A stretch of DNA of 64,000 bases from JBBROS01 sp965260995 (lineage in GTDB: Bacteria > Pseudomonadota > Alphaproteobacteria > Acetobacterales > Acetobacteraceae). This document shows positions 17,985 to 26,779 of the stretch, piece after piece. The stretch is from assembly GCA_965260995.1 (NCBI GenBank), contig CBDHCD010000001.1:558001-622000 (forward strand), written 5' to 3'. Position 1 is the first letter of the stretch. The number at the start of each line of letters is the position of its first letter. The notes under the pieces were generated by a model that was given only the letters and a program-made list of their open reading frames with translations, was not told the origin of the DNA and ran no database searches. Position numbers and translations under genes: made by a program.

Positions 17985-18360
17985 CATCCTGCCCAGCGCG
18001 CTGCGCGGCTTCGTCGTCACCCCGGCTTTCCTGATCCGGGTCGCCCCCGCGTTCCGGGGCTGGATCAGCCACATCCCGCCGGGCTGGGAGGACATGATGG
18101 AGGCGGCGACCCACGTTCGCGCCAGCTCGACATCGCCCCGCACAGCCGGGGCCAGGCCTGCATCATGCTGAGCCGGATGGAAGCGGTGACGCTGGTGGCG
18201 GTGGCCGCGGCCAAGCACGCCACCGGCGCGGTCGAGAAGCCGAACGCCTGGCTGCGGGCCATGGTGCGGCGTCACGTGGAGGGCGAGCTGCACCTGGACC
18301 GGACGTTGCTCGGATTGGCCGACAGGTCCCGGCTCGGCACGCCGGCGCGTGAGTCGGCAT
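17985..18360 (+). pseudogene. C-terminal fragment resembling plasmid replication initiator RepC
   Basis: Plus-strand LRGFVVTPAFLIRVAPAFRG, then PGWEDMMEAATHVRA. After a frame change come GQACIMLSRMEAVTLVAVAA and KPNAWLRAMVRRHVEGELHL, then DRTLLGLAD. The pattern of a GQA-helix, a P-x-A-WLR-MVRR segment and a final GEL-L-RT-LGLAD resembles the C-terminus of RepC-type initiators of alphaproteobacterial repABC plasmids. The rest of repC and all of repAB are absent, so it is a relic. If right, this stretch derives from a plasmid. Confidence 0.5.
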
Positions 18361-18431
18361 GGGCGGGATGGGCTGCTTGTTCTTGTCTCGTGCTCAAACG
18401 TGCCAGCATGCTGTTTCACCCTGGAGTGGTC

Positions 18432-18775
18432 CATGTCCGGCCATCCGCTGACGCACGCCCGCCATACTGACGTGGCGCGCAACCTCGCCTACGCCTTGCG
18501 CTACGGCCGTGCCGGCGGGCGCGTGAGCGGCCGCGAGCCGCTAAGCGCGACCCTCACCGCCGAGCACCTGGCCGAAGCAAAGCCGGTGCTGGCAGGCATT
18601 CAACGGGAGATCGTCGCCGCGCAGCCCCAGGCTCATGCCGTGCGCCGTTCGGCATCCCGAACTGCGGCACCGCTTGCCAGGTCAAGAACTATCGCCAGCA
18701 CGAGATCGCGACGCTGTTCAGCCAGGTCGTGCTCCGCCTGCCCCGCTTCTGCTGCGCCGGCCGGGACCTATCTCG
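18432..18775 (+). pseudogene. N-terminal fragment of an ISKra4-like transposase
   Basis: TAEHLAEAKPVLAGIQREIV, then after a frame change IPNCGTACQVKNYRQHEIAT and LFSQVVLRLPRFCCAG. This resembles the zinc-ribbon N-terminal part of ISKra4-family transposases, which have a helix LAEAK-LL--LQ--IV, a C-x-x-C and then TLFG-V-L--PR--C. The catalytic part is missing. Assignment is by pattern only. A second, better ISKra4 relic lies at 52096-53114. Confidence 0.5.
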
Positions 18776-18932
18776 GCAAGGCTGTACAGTGGGGACTGGC
18801 CCGGCGGCGCACGCGATTGTGCTGGAATGGCCGAGACCGGCTATGTTAATCAGGAAAAGACGCCAACGCTCGTCCCTACAATATCGAAACAATAATGCAG
18901 CGCGGCTGCAAGCATTCAGGGGAGAACACCAG

Positions 18933-20696
18933 ATGGCCACGCGTCGCCTCACTCTGCGTCAATTCATTGCCGCCTGCACCACGCTCGCCGGCCTGGCGCT
19001 CGCGCCGGCCTGGGCCGGCGAGGTGACGCAGGACCGGTTGCTCAACGCCGACAAGGAAACCGGGAACTGGATCTCGCACCACCGCACTTACTCGGCGCAG
19101 CGGTTCTCGCCCTTGAAGCAGATCAACCGCGAGAGCGTGAAGGACCTCAAGGTCGCCTGGACCATGGCGCTCGGCGGCATCGAGGGCGGCGGCATCTGGA
19201 CCCACGGCGGGCTGGAAGCGACCCCGATCGTCGAGGACGGCTTCCTCTACGTCACCGACGGCTGGGGCTCCGTCTACAAGATCGACGGCCACGGCGGCAA
19301 AGGCCGGCTGGTGTGGAAGATGGACCCCAAGACCGATCACGACTGGGCCGGCGCCGTCGCCTGCTGCGGCGTCGACAACCGCGGCGTCGCCTTGTGGCAT
19401 GACATGGTCATCTCGCACACGCTCGACGGCCGGCTGATCGCCACCAAGAAGGACACCGGCGAGATCGCCTGGCAGCGCCAGGTGGCCGACCCGGACAAGG
19501 GCGAGGTCGTGACCGGCGCGCCGCTCGTCGTCAAGGGAATGGCCATCACCGGCGTCGCCGGCGCCGAGTACGGCATCCGCGGCTGGCTCGCGGCCACCAA
19601 CCTCGACACGCAGAAGGAGGTTTGGCGCACCTACACCATCCCCGGGCCGGAGGAGCCCGGCAGCGAGACTTGGAAGAACAAGGGCACGGCGGCCAACGGC
19701 GGCGGCTCCACCTGGCTCACGGGCAGCTACGACCCCGAAACCAACCTGCTGATCTGGGGCACCGGCAATCCTGGTCCCGACTGGGACAACGAGCACCGGC
19801 CCGGCGACAACCTCCACACCGACAGCACCCTCGGCCTCGACGCCGACACCGGCGCGATCAAATGGGCTTACCAGCATACGCCGAACGACCCGTACGACTT
19901 CGACAGCGTGTCGGAGAACGTGCTGGTGGATGTGCCAGTGAACGGCAAGCCGATGAAGCTGGCGATGGAAGCGGACCGCAACGGCTTCGCCTACGCGGTC
20001 AACCGCGCCAACGGCGAGTTCGTCTGGGGCGTGCCGTTCGTGAAGAAGCATACCTGGACTGCCGGGCTGAACCCCGAGACGGGCAAGCCGCTCGAATATG
20101 ACCCGAACGCTCCGGTGCAGCGCTACAACGCCGCGGTCACGCCGTCGCGCGAGAACAAGGTCACTGAGATCTGCCCCGGCAACATGGGCGGCAAGAACTG
20201 GCCGCCCACCGCCTACCACCCCGAACTGCGGCGCTGGTACATCCCGGTGATCGAGAGTTGCAACACCATCACGGTGGAGCCGACCAAGCCCGACTCGTTC
20301 AAGCCGCGCGAATTCTACACCGGCGGCGGCCCGAGCCAGCACGAGCGCATCACCGGCAGCGTCACCGCCATCGACGCCACCACCGGCCAGGTCGCCGGCA
20401 AGAAGGAAACCCCGTTCCCCATGCTGGGGGGCCTGCTCGCCACCCCGGACTTGATCTTCGCTGGCGACCCGGCGGGCGAGCTGATGGCGCTCGATGCCAA
20501 GTCGCTCGACACGTTGTGGTCGTTCCACGCCGGTTCCGGCATCAACGCGCCGCCGGTGACGTTCATGGTGGACGGCAAGCAATACGTCGCCATCATGGTC
20601 GGCCTGGGCGGCGCTTGGGACAAGTGGTTCATCGAGTCCACGCCCGAGCTGAAGACGATCCCACCTGGCTCCATGCTCTACGTGTTCGCGCTCTGA
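18933..20696 (+). CDS. xoxF: PQQ-dependent methanol/ethanol-type dehydrogenase, lanthanide class (XoxF-like)
   Basis: 587 residues, starting MATRRLTLRQFIAACTTLAG with a cleavable signal peptide ending near AWA-GEV. Periplasmic eight-bladed propeller quinoprotein that oxidises primary alcohols and passes electrons to cytochrome c. Visible: the adjacent-cysteine pair in GAVACCGVDNRG, the metal-binding Glu in GAEYGIRG (E212), Asn in GTGNPGPDWD (N279) and the catalytic Asp in PYDFDS (D322). Asp also occupies the second position after it (D324). That extra Asp is the accepted marker of lanthanide-binding enzymes; calcium enzymes usually have a small residue there. The start has a purine-rich site (GGGGAG) 8 bases upstream. 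It is followed by a cytochrome c gene, as expected for this pathway. No PQQ biosynthesis genes are in the window. Confidence 0.88.
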   Translation: MATRRLTLRQFIAACTTLAGLALAPAWAGEVTQDRLLNADKETGNWISHHRTYSAQRFSPLKQINRESVKDLKVAWTMALGGIEGGGIWTHGGLEATPIVEDGFLYVTDGWGSVYKIDGHGGKGRLVWKMDPKTDHDWAGAVACCGVDNRGVALWHDMVISHTLDGRLIATKKDTGEIAWQRQVADPDKGEVVTGAPLVVKGMAITGVAGAEYGIRGWLAATNLDTQKEVWRTYTIPGPEEPGSETWKNKGTAANGGGSTWLTGSYDPETNLLIWGTGNPGPDWDNEHRPGDNLHTDSTLGLDADTGAIKWAYQHTPNDPYDFDSVSENVLVDVPVNGKPMKLAMEADRNGFAYAVNRANGEFVWGVPFVKKHTWTAGLNPETGKPLEYDPNAPVQRYNAAVTPSRENKVTEICPGNMGGKNWPPTAYHPELRRWYIPVIESCNTITVEPTKPDSFKPREFYTGGGPSQHERITGSVTAIDATTGQVAGKKETPFPMLGGLLATPDLIFAGDPAGELMALDAKSLDTLWSFHAGSGINAPPVTFMVDGKQYVAIMVGLGGAWDKWFIESTPELKTIPPGSMLYVFAL

Positions 20697-20769
20697 TCGA
20701 CGAACGTCTGACCGACGGAACCCGCGTCGCCTGGCGCGGGTGGCCGCTCATCCAGGAAGCCAGATCATC

Positions 20770-21327
20770 ATGCGGACGAGGCCTACTATCGCCCTTCTCT
20801 GCACCGTCCTGCTGGGAAGTGCCTGCTTGCCGTTCGGCGCGCTTCATGCCCAAGGCGCGTCGCCGCAGGGGCAAAGCGCCGAGGGCAAGCGGGTGTACCA
20901 GAAAGCGAACTGCATCGGTTGCCACAAGTGGCACGGCGGCGGCGGCGGCGGCTACGGCGGGGACGCGCTGTCGTTGCGCGCCACCAGCCTCGACCGCGAC
21001 CAGATCATCGAAACGATCGCGTGCGGTCGGCCCGGCACCGGCATGCCTTACTTCCGTCGCGGTGCCTACGACGACGGCTCGCACCCCTGCTACGGCATGA
21101 GCCGACAGGACGCCGGCAAGGACATCCCCGTGGAAGCCGGCACCTTCCTGCGCCCCAACGAGATCGCCGCCGTCACCGGCTACGTCCTCGCCGACATCAA
21201 GGGAAAAGGCGATCCGAGCTACGCCGATTGCGCCGCCTTCTTCGGTGACGGCGCCCGCGTCTGCAACGTCTACAAAACGGCTCAGCCGACGCAGGATGCG
21301 GCCCCGCCCGGCAAGCAGGGGGGCTGA
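20770..21327 (+). CDS. Periplasmic c-type cytochrome, probable electron acceptor of the PQQ dehydrogenase
   Basis: 185 residues with an N-terminal signal sequence (MRTRPTIALLCTVLLGSACL). One heme-binding motif, CIGCH, is followed by a Gly-rich loop (HGGGGGGYGG). The candidate axial Met is in GTGMPYF. Several further cysteines (IACGRPG, SHPCYG, ADCAAF, ARVCNVY) could form two disulfides, which is unusual for a simple cytochrome cL/XoxG. It lies 73 bp downstream of xoxF on the same strand. The role as a XoxG-like acceptor is inferred from position; the sequence is not a standard XoxG that I recognise. Confidence 0.78.
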   Translation: MRTRPTIALLCTVLLGSACLPFGALHAQGASPQGQSAEGKRVYQKANCIGCHKWHGGGGGGYGGDALSLRATSLDRDQIIETIACGRPGTGMPYFRRGAYDDGSHPCYGMSRQDAGKDIPVEAGTFLRPNEIAAVTGYVLADIKGKGDPSYADCAAFFGDGARVCNVYKTAQPTQDAAPPGKQGG

Positions 21328-21329
21328 CG

Positions 21330-21968
21330 GTGCGACGGATCCTCGCAGCCGCAGCCCTTATGGCCGCCACGATGGTTACGACCGTGGCAGTGGCCGACAA
21401 CGATCTGCGCGAGTTCCGTGTCGGTATGGCGGTCGGCGATCTGCCGAACCACGGTTACCAAGGCTTCGCCTGCGCGGCCGACCCGACGCGCAAGCTCGAG
21501 AGCTGGCAAAGCTACGGCCAGTGCCCGGCCGATCCATCCTCCGGCTTGCGCGCGGTCCGCTTCCGCTACGACGAGCAGGCGAACCCACTCGCGAAGGTGA
21601 ACGATCTTTACGAAGGCACCAAAGTGGGCGGCCATCCGGCGCTGCTCACCCTTCTGATCGGTGACGACCAGGTCCGCGGCTTGATCATCGAGACCGATCC
21701 GGCCGCTCGCCTCTACTTGCGCAAGAAAGCGTTCCTGTTCGGCGACCAGGCCAAGGCCCGCTATGGCGACGATGGCTGGACCTGCGCCAACCGCGAGCCG
21801 ACTGCGGACGATCAGCCGGTCGGCAGCGTCTTCATCGACGAGCATTGCGAGAAGACGGCCAGCGGCCGACACCTGATCCTTGACCGTGCGTTGTTCCGAC
21901 GCGCCGGGCAGGACATCAAGAACTTCGTGAGCAGGTCGCGGCTGGAAATCCTCAAGGCGCCCGGATGA
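21330..21968 (+). CDS. Exported protein of unknown function in the xoxF operon
   Basis: 212 residues with a GTG start 2 bp after the cytochrome stop, so probably co-translated. The N-terminal MRRILAAAALMAATMVTTVA through VADN looks like a signal peptide, giving a periplasmic protein of about 190 residues with four cysteines (FACAAD, GQCPAD, WTCANR, EHCEKT), possibly two disulfides. It has no heme motif and no membrane segment. I do not recognise the family. Position makes it a candidate accessory factor for the dehydrogenase or cytochrome (metal or substrate handling), but nothing in the sequence proves this. Confidence 0.75.
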   Translation: MRRILAAAALMAATMVTTVAVADNDLREFRVGMAVGDLPNHGYQGFACAADPTRKLESWQSYGQCPADPSSGLRAVRFRYDEQANPLAKVNDLYEGTKVGGHPALLTLLIGDDQVRGLIIETDPAARLYLRKKAFLFGDQAKARYGDDGWTCANREPTADDQPVGSVFIDEHCEKTASGRHLILDRALFRRAGQDIKNFVSRSRLEILKAPG

Positions 21969-22005
21969 TTGTGTTTGGGAACTTGAAGCGCGGCACAGAA
22001 ACGAC

Positions 22006-22180
22006 GGCTCTGTTGCAAATTCGCCTGGGATTTGGCGGGATGTAACCGAGCTATGAGGGGCGAGGCGTTGTCGGATTTCGAAGGCGAAATCGTTGGGCCT
22101 ACGTTTCCTGGGCCGTGGACAAGCATGAGGACACCATCGACTTCTATCTGTCGCCGACTCGCAACACGGCAGCTAAAAGG
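22006..22180 (+). pseudogene. 5' remnant of an IS6-family element
   Basis: Begins with GGCTCTGTTGCAAA at 22006, the characteristic IS6/IS26-type end. It contains YVSWAVDKHEDTIDFYLSPTRNTAAK, a piece of the IS6 transposase core. The start and end of the gene are missing. Confidence 0.7.
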
Positions 22181-22296
22181 GATATTATTGATCTGGCTTG
22201 GGTGGACTTGAACGAGCTTGGGGCTGCGCCAGGTTGTCGGCATAAACACAGGTGGACACGCGCAAGTTGGTCCCTGCGGTTCAGGAGGAGCGTCGA

Positions 22297-22960
22297 CGTT
22301 AGGCGATCAGGCTCCGCGAGAGTGAGCTGACGTATGAGGCGGTCGCGGCGCAGACGAGGTTGAGCAAGACCGGGGTATCTAACATCTGCCAGCGCTTCGC
22401 CGCCGCGGGCATGACGGGGACAACGGGCCAGCCACGCGGCCCTGAGCCGGGCACGGGTGCCCTGTTGCGAGTGGGGCAGGAGGCCGAGGTTCGCGCGCTG
22501 ATCTGCTGGCACATGCCGGACGCGTCGGGCCTGCCCTTCGCACTATGGAGCCGGACGGCAGTGCGAGCCCTGGTTGAACGGCACTGCGGCGTGCGTATGG
22601 CCGTGCGGACTTGCGCCCCGAGGCCGCACGCCTGTGGTCCGGCCCAACCAGAAGCGGGCGAGCCTGGGCCTGATCTCGGCCGTGAGCAACCAGGGCGAGC
22701 TGGCGCTGGAGGGTGTTGGAGGCCCGCTCAAGGCGCCGGCGCTGATCTGCTTCTTAGAGCGCCTGATTCGGGAGGTGCTACGCGAGGTGTTCCTAATCCT
22801 GGACAACCTGCCCGCCCATCGCTCGCGCGCCGTGCGGGCGTGGCTCGCCGAGCGCCGCAAGCAGATCGAGGTGTTCCACCTGCCCGCCTGCTGCCCGGAG
22901 CTGAACCCTGACGAGGGCCATGCCGCCGACAGCCGGCCCGGCCAGCGGCTGATGGCACGA
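22297..22960 (+). pseudogene. IS630-family transposase pseudogene
   Basis: The helix-turn-helix part LRESELTYEAVAAQTRLSKT (with GVSNICQRFAAAGM) is in one frame, and the catalytic part LGLISAVSNQGELALEG, VFLILDNLPAHRSRAVRAWL and FHLPACCPELNPDE is in another. The DDE motif order matches IS630. A frameshift near 22600 and an abrupt end after ELNPDEGHA make it non-functional. It differs from the IS630-type copy at 15945-17017. Confidence 0.75.
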
Positions 22961-22985
22961 CTGAGCACGATGTGGAGACTGATGC

Positions 22986-23167
22986 CCCTGGCGCCACAGC
23001 AGACGCTGGTCGTCGACCCAGCGCTTCCGGACTGGTTGCCGGAGATCGTCGCCCGGCATGTTCAGGTCGGCGAGGAGCACGCGGACCTGCGCTTCTGGCG
23101 CGACGACGCGGGCTGCACCCAGGTGGAGGTGCTGGAAGCCGGCAACCAAGGTCGTGCGCCCCAATGA
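22986..23167 (+). pseudogene. C-terminal scrap of a glycogen-debranching-type protein
   Basis: TLVVDPALPDWLPEIVARHV, then DLRFWRDDAGCTQVEVLEAG, resembles the extreme C-terminus of amylo-alpha-1,6-glucosidase-family proteins (a V-P-LP-WLP pattern followed by DLRFWR). About 60 residues remain, fused by chance to the IS630 remnant. It lies just downstream of the reaction-centre operon and probably marks the edge of an older insertion. Confidence 0.5.
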
Positions 23168-23292
23168 TGCCGGGCTGCGTGCGGGCACCGACCGGATGAC
23201 GGCACGGTTCCGGGCGGCGTCGGACCCGGAGGCACCGGTCGTCTTGACGGGCTAAGGGCGACGATGGGCACCAACCCGCCTTGCTCCGGTCG

Positions 23293-23916
23293 TCAGGACG
23301 CGCGTCGCAACGGAACGTGCTCGTGCGCGTCGCGCGCGGTCTCGGCCGCGGCGGCCAATGCCCGTGCCAGCAGGGGCGCCACCGTGCCCGCGCGCGGCAC
23401 GTCGCGCAGCATCGGTTCCGGTCGGCTGAGCCGCCAAGGGCGCACGTGGGGCCACAGCTTGGCGTAGGCCAAGGGCGTGCCAGGCGGGACGCCCAGGGCG
23501 ATGTCGCCGCTGTGGTCCCGGTGCACGCGCACGGCGGAGGCGGTGATCCGGTGCAGCGGCAGCACCAGCGTCGCCGGCAGCGCCAAGCCGAACTGCATCA
23601 CCACGCGCCGCGTCGTCACGACGTAGCGCGTGCTGCGCCCCGTCCACCAAGCGAGGCCGCCCAGGACCGCGACGCAGGCGAGGCCGCCCAGCACAGTCGG
23701 CACCGCCCCTTGGGCAACGGCCCAGCCGCCGCCCTCGTGCAGCCGGATGATCGTCATGTCGACGAGCGTGAGCACGGTGAAGTAGGCGGCGACCACGGGC
23801 ACCCTGAACACGCGCCGGGCCACGGCCCGCCAGCAAGGCGCACCGTGCCAGATCAACCGTTCGCCCGGCGCCAGTTCCGGGAAGGGGCGCTCGCCCCAGC
23901 GGCGGCGCCCGCTCAC
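23293..23916 (-). CDS. puhB: PuhB, reaction-centre assembly membrane protein
   Basis: 207 residues. The N-terminal PFPELAPGERLIWHGAPCWR matches the PuhB/PH-like motif, followed by about two hydrophobic segments (VPVVAAYFTVLTLVDMTII and VLGGLACVAVLGGLAWW). A cytoplasmic bPH-type domain follows (TRYVVTTRRVVMQFGLALPA, then PLHRITASAVRVHRDHSGDI). PuhB is an inner-membrane assembly factor for the photosynthetic reaction centre. Its start overlaps the puhA stop by four bases. It is the last gene of the minus-strand operon. The usual further puh/acsF/bch genes do not follow; instead there is decayed DNA. Confidence 0.88.
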   Translation of the reverse strand: MSGRRRWGERPFPELAPGERLIWHGAPCWRAVARRVFRVPVVAAYFTVLTLVDMTIIRLHEGGGWAVAQGAVPTVLGGLACVAVLGGLAWWTGRSTRYVVTTRRVVMQFGLALPATLVLPLHRITASAVRVHRDHSGDIALGVPPGTPLAYAKLWPHVRPWRLSRPEPMLRDVPRAGTVAPLLARALAAAAETARDAHEHVPLRRAS

Positions 23917-24704
23917 GGCGCGGCGCCCGCGGCGGCGGGCAGCGGCAGGCCGCCGTCCACGCCGCGGCTGAACAGCAGTCCGCCGGAGTAGTAGGCGTTC
24001 ACCCGGTCCTCCTCGCGTGCCGTGATCTGGTCGGGGTGCGCCAGCGGCGGCACGTCAGCGAATTGGTAGGCGAGCAGCGCCCGCACCCGCACGCGGTGCC
24101 GGCGCTTGCTCACGTCGGCGTAGTAGATCGGCAGCAGCACGCGCCGGGTCGCGCCGGGCAGGGCGAGTTCCACCTCCAGGTAGCGCAGGAGCTTCACGGC
24201 GCGGTCCACCCACAGGTCGGTGACCGTGCCCACCGGCGTGTGCCTGCCGTCGTAGACCGGCATCCCGTGCGGGTCGGCGTCGCCCTTGGTCACCGACCAG
24301 TCCCTGGCCACCCGCAACGGCACGACCTGCGGGTGCCCGTGGGCCAGCAGCGGCTCGTCCTCGCGCAGGGGGTAGGCGCCCGGTCCCACCTCGGCCAGCA
24401 ACGGGTTGCCGATCGGCACCAGCGGCGCGCCGGGGAAGCGCAGCAGGCGTCGCGCGCGCATGGCCGAGCTGCCGTAGTGGTGCGGCATCTGCGTCGTGCC
24501 GCCTTCGAGGCGATTATACACTTTGGCGGGTGGGACGGCCGGGAAGCCCTCGATGGGGCGGTTGGTCGGCGTGAGGTCCTCCATCGGGTAGCCTTCCCGC
24601 TTGTCCTCCTGCCGCAGGTAGTAGACGAGCCATCCGAAGAACACGAAGAACGTGGCGACGAGGATCTGCACCCCGTCGAGGTGCTGGTTGATCGCGCCGG
24701 TCAT
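23913..24704 (-). CDS. puhA: Photosynthetic reaction centre subunit H
   Basis: 263 residues. One N-terminal transmembrane helix (VQILVATFFVFFGWLVYYLR, about residues 12-31) is followed by REDKREGYP-type basic residues and a large cytoplasmic beta-barrel domain with VARDWSVTKGDADPHGMPVY and VLLPIYYADVSKRRHRVRVR, all conserved in PuhA. The H subunit stabilises the L/M core and carries protons to the secondary quinone. The ATG overlaps the pufC stop (ATGA). In most purple bacteria puhA lies in a separate puh operon away from puf; here it follows pufC directly. Confidence 0.95.
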   Translation of the reverse strand: MTGAINQHLDGVQILVATFFVFFGWLVYYLRQEDKREGYPMEDLTPTNRPIEGFPAVPPAKVYNRLEGGTTQMPHHYGSSAMRARRLLRFPGAPLVPIGNPLLAEVGPGAYPLREDEPLLAHGHPQVVPLRVARDWSVTKGDADPHGMPVYDGRHTPVGTVTDLWVDRAVKLLRYLEVELALPGATRRVLLPIYYADVSKRRHRVRVRALLAYQFADVPPLAHPDQITAREEDRVNAYYSGGLLFSRGVDGGLPLPAAAGAAP

Positions 24705-25771
24705 CGCTTGGCCTCCTGGGCGGTTGGCGCGGGACCGAGGCCGGGGTAGTCCGACAGCATCGCCGCGCCGTTGAGCGGCTTCGGCCGCGCGTAGTGGCAG
24801 GTGGCGCAGACCACGAATCCGTTGCCGTTCTGCGGCCCGTCCTCGCGCGCCGGCAGCACGGGCAGGCTGGTCTCGTGCACGCGCTCGCGGGTCAGCGGCA
24901 GGGCCTGTGGCAGTTGCAGCAGGAAGTTGCGGTTGAGGTCGCGCGTGAGCTGCAGGCCGTAGTGGCCGGCCCAGCGCATCGGCGTGCTCTGCTCCCAGCT
25001 CTCGATGGCGCGGGAGTTGTGGCAGTAGCCGCAGTTGACGCCGATGCCGTCGGACATCTGCATCATCATCTCGTAAACGCGCTTGGCCACGACCTGCGAG
25101 CTGACGGTGCCGCCGGGCAGGGCGGTGGTGGACTGCACCGAGATCGGCTCGTTGCCCAGCAGGTACAAGTCCCAGCCCGCGTCGGGGAAGAACTTGCGCA
25201 CGCTGTCGGCGGCCTCGCGCCAGTTGTCCTGCTTGGCGACGACCGGCCTATCCGGCCGCGGCACGCTGGGGAACCAGGTCTCGGCCGGCACGGGCTGCCC
25301 GCGGTGGCAGGTGTAGCAGGTGACGCCCGCGGGCTGCACGTGCTGCCCCCAATCGGCGTTGACGTGGCGGACCATGCGCAGCATCAGCCGGGCCGCCGCT
25401 TTCTGCGGCTTGGCGTCCGAGGCGTAGTCCTCCCCCGCGTGACAGAAGCCGCAGCCCTCCCGAGGCGAAACCCACTGGGTGATGGCCTGCTGCAGCCGCA
25501 TGAACTCGCCGGCGTTCACGTCGGTCAAGACCTGCACGTTCTGGTAGGCCGCCGTGGCCGGCCGGCTGTCATCCGCCGCGGGCGGCAGCGGCGCGGGCGC
25601 GGTTTGCGCCACCGGCTCCGCCATGTGGCCGCGCCCGAACTGGATCATCTGCTGCGGCGAGGGCGCGAGCTGCGCGCCGGGCATCGGCGGGTGCGTCCAC
25701 TCCGGCACGAGGACGAGGAACGCCGCCGCCGCGGCCGCGCCGAGGCCGAGCGCGACGGTCAAGGGCCTCAT
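24701..25771 (-). CDS. pufC: Tetraheme cytochrome subunit of the reaction centre
   Basis: 356 residues, start ATG overlapping the pufM stop. An N-terminal hydrophobic anchor (VALGLGAAAAAAFLVLVPEW) is followed by a periplasmic domain with four heme motifs in order: CGFCH, CYTCH, CGYCH and CATCH. Met ligands are expected in the helices before each motif. It re-reduces the photo-oxidised special pair using soluble electron donors. The presence of all four hemes argues for a functional donor side. Length is normal for the family. Confidence 0.95.
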   Translation of the reverse strand: MRPLTVALGLGAAAAAAFLVLVPEWTHPPMPGAQLAPSPQQMIQFGRGHMAEPVAQTAPAPLPPAADDSRPATAAYQNVQVLTDVNAGEFMRLQQAITQWVSPREGCGFCHAGEDYASDAKPQKAAARLMLRMVRHVNADWGQHVQPAGVTCYTCHRGQPVPAETWFPSVPRPDRPVVAKQDNWREAADSVRKFFPDAGWDLYLLGNEPISVQSTTALPGGTVSSQVVAKRVYEMMMQMSDGIGVNCGYCHNSRAIESWEQSTPMRWAGHYGLQLTRDLNRNFLLQLPQALPLTRERVHETSLPVLPAREDGPQNGNGFVVCATCHYARPKPLNGAAMLSDYPGLGPAPTAQEAKR

Positions 25772-26766
25772 CACGGCGCTCCCAGGGAGGGCGGCTTCGT
25801 CCAGCCCGGCGGCAGCGTGTCCGGCAGCCCGGGTGCCCGGGGGTAGTCGGGCGCGATGCCGTGCTTGACGCCCCAAAGATACCAGTTGTCCACCAGCGTA
25901 CCGGTGATCAGGATGCCGATGCCGCCCGTCAGCGTCGTCAGCACGGCGAACCAGTAGATCCAGCGGTGGATGGACTCGAAGTTCGCGTTGAACCCCATCG
26001 TCCAGCGCCAGAACAGCGCGGAGCGCTCCATGGCGGTGCCGCGGTCGGCGATCTCGTGCGTTTCGCGCTCGCCGCCGAAGCGCGCGACCGACAGGATGGT
26101 GCCGGCGTGCATGGCGAACAGCAGCGTGGACCCGTACAGGAACACGATCGACAGCATGTGGAACGGGTTGTAGAAAATGTTGCCGTAGCGCAGCGAGAAC
26201 GTGGCGGTCCAGTTGAGGTGCGCGATGATGCCGAACGGCACCGCCTCGGACCAGCTTCCCATCGCGAGCGGCCGGATGAAGCCCAGCACCAGGTAAAGCC
26301 AGATCGCCGACGCGAAGGCCCATGGCACGTGCGTGCCCATGCCGATCGCCCGTGCCCGGCGGTACATCCGCACCCACCACAGCAGGATCGAGGCCGTCAG
26401 GAAAAACCCGGCCATCAGCCACCACCCGCCCTCGCGCAGCGGCGGGAACGGGTCGAGGCCGTACTTCGCCGGCGGCGGCTCGAGCGCCAGGAACGGCAGC
26501 ATCTTGACGAAGCGGATCAGGTTCCAATCCACCGAGGCCAGCATGTTCAGGCCGATGATCTCGATGGCGATGAAGCCGCACACCAGCGACAGGATGCCGG
26601 TCAGCCCGAGGTAGGTCGGCCCCACCTGCGTCTCGCCGAGGCGGCCGAGCAGGCGCGAGTGGAACGCCGGGCCGATGCGCGGGCGCGCCCTGCCCTTCAT
26701 CGGCAAGCCCGGCTCGATCGGGCCTTCCAGCTCGATGGACGTGTAAAGCGAATGGAACGCTGCCAT
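25771..26766 (-). CDS. pufM: Photosynthetic reaction centre subunit M
   Basis: 331 residues, five transmembrane helices. Conserved landmarks: the bacteriochlorophyll-ligand region NIFYNPFHMLSIVFLYGS, the iron-ligand His in LLFAMHAGTIL, Glu in FGGERETHEIADRG, Trp in FWRWTMGFNA (quinone site) and His in FESIHRWIYW. Together with PufL it binds the special pair, pheophytins, quinones and the non-heme iron. It begins 13 bp after pufL. All ligand positions I can check are present, so it looks functional. A C-terminal extension (PDTLPPGWTKPPSLGAP) is typical of species with PufC. Confidence 0.96.
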   Translation of the reverse strand: MAAFHSLYTSIELEGPIEPGLPMKGRARPRIGPAFHSRLLGRLGETQVGPTYLGLTGILSLVCGFIAIEIIGLNMLASVDWNLIRFVKMLPFLALEPPPAKYGLDPFPPLREGGWWLMAGFFLTASILLWWVRMYRRARAIGMGTHVPWAFASAIWLYLVLGFIRPLAMGSWSEAVPFGIIAHLNWTATFSLRYGNIFYNPFHMLSIVFLYGSTLLFAMHAGTILSVARFGGERETHEIADRGTAMERSALFWRWTMGFNANFESIHRWIYWFAVLTTLTGGIGILITGTLVDNWYLWGVKHGIAPDYPRAPGLPDTLPPGWTKPPSLGAP

Positions 26767-26779
26767 GACGCGGCCCTCC

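Noticed and set aside
18876..20582. A 568-codon open frame on the minus strand opposite xoxF
   Set aside because: It is a GC-rich antisense shadow: composition is skewed to Val, Arg, Gly and Ala, no family motif is present, and the plus-strand frame is an unmistakable quinoprotein.
24701..26581. A 626-codon frame extending pufC upstream through pufM
   Set aside because: The upstream part is an out-of-frame reading of pufM. The real pufC start is the ATG overlapping the pufM stop at 25771, followed by a membrane anchor and four heme motifs.
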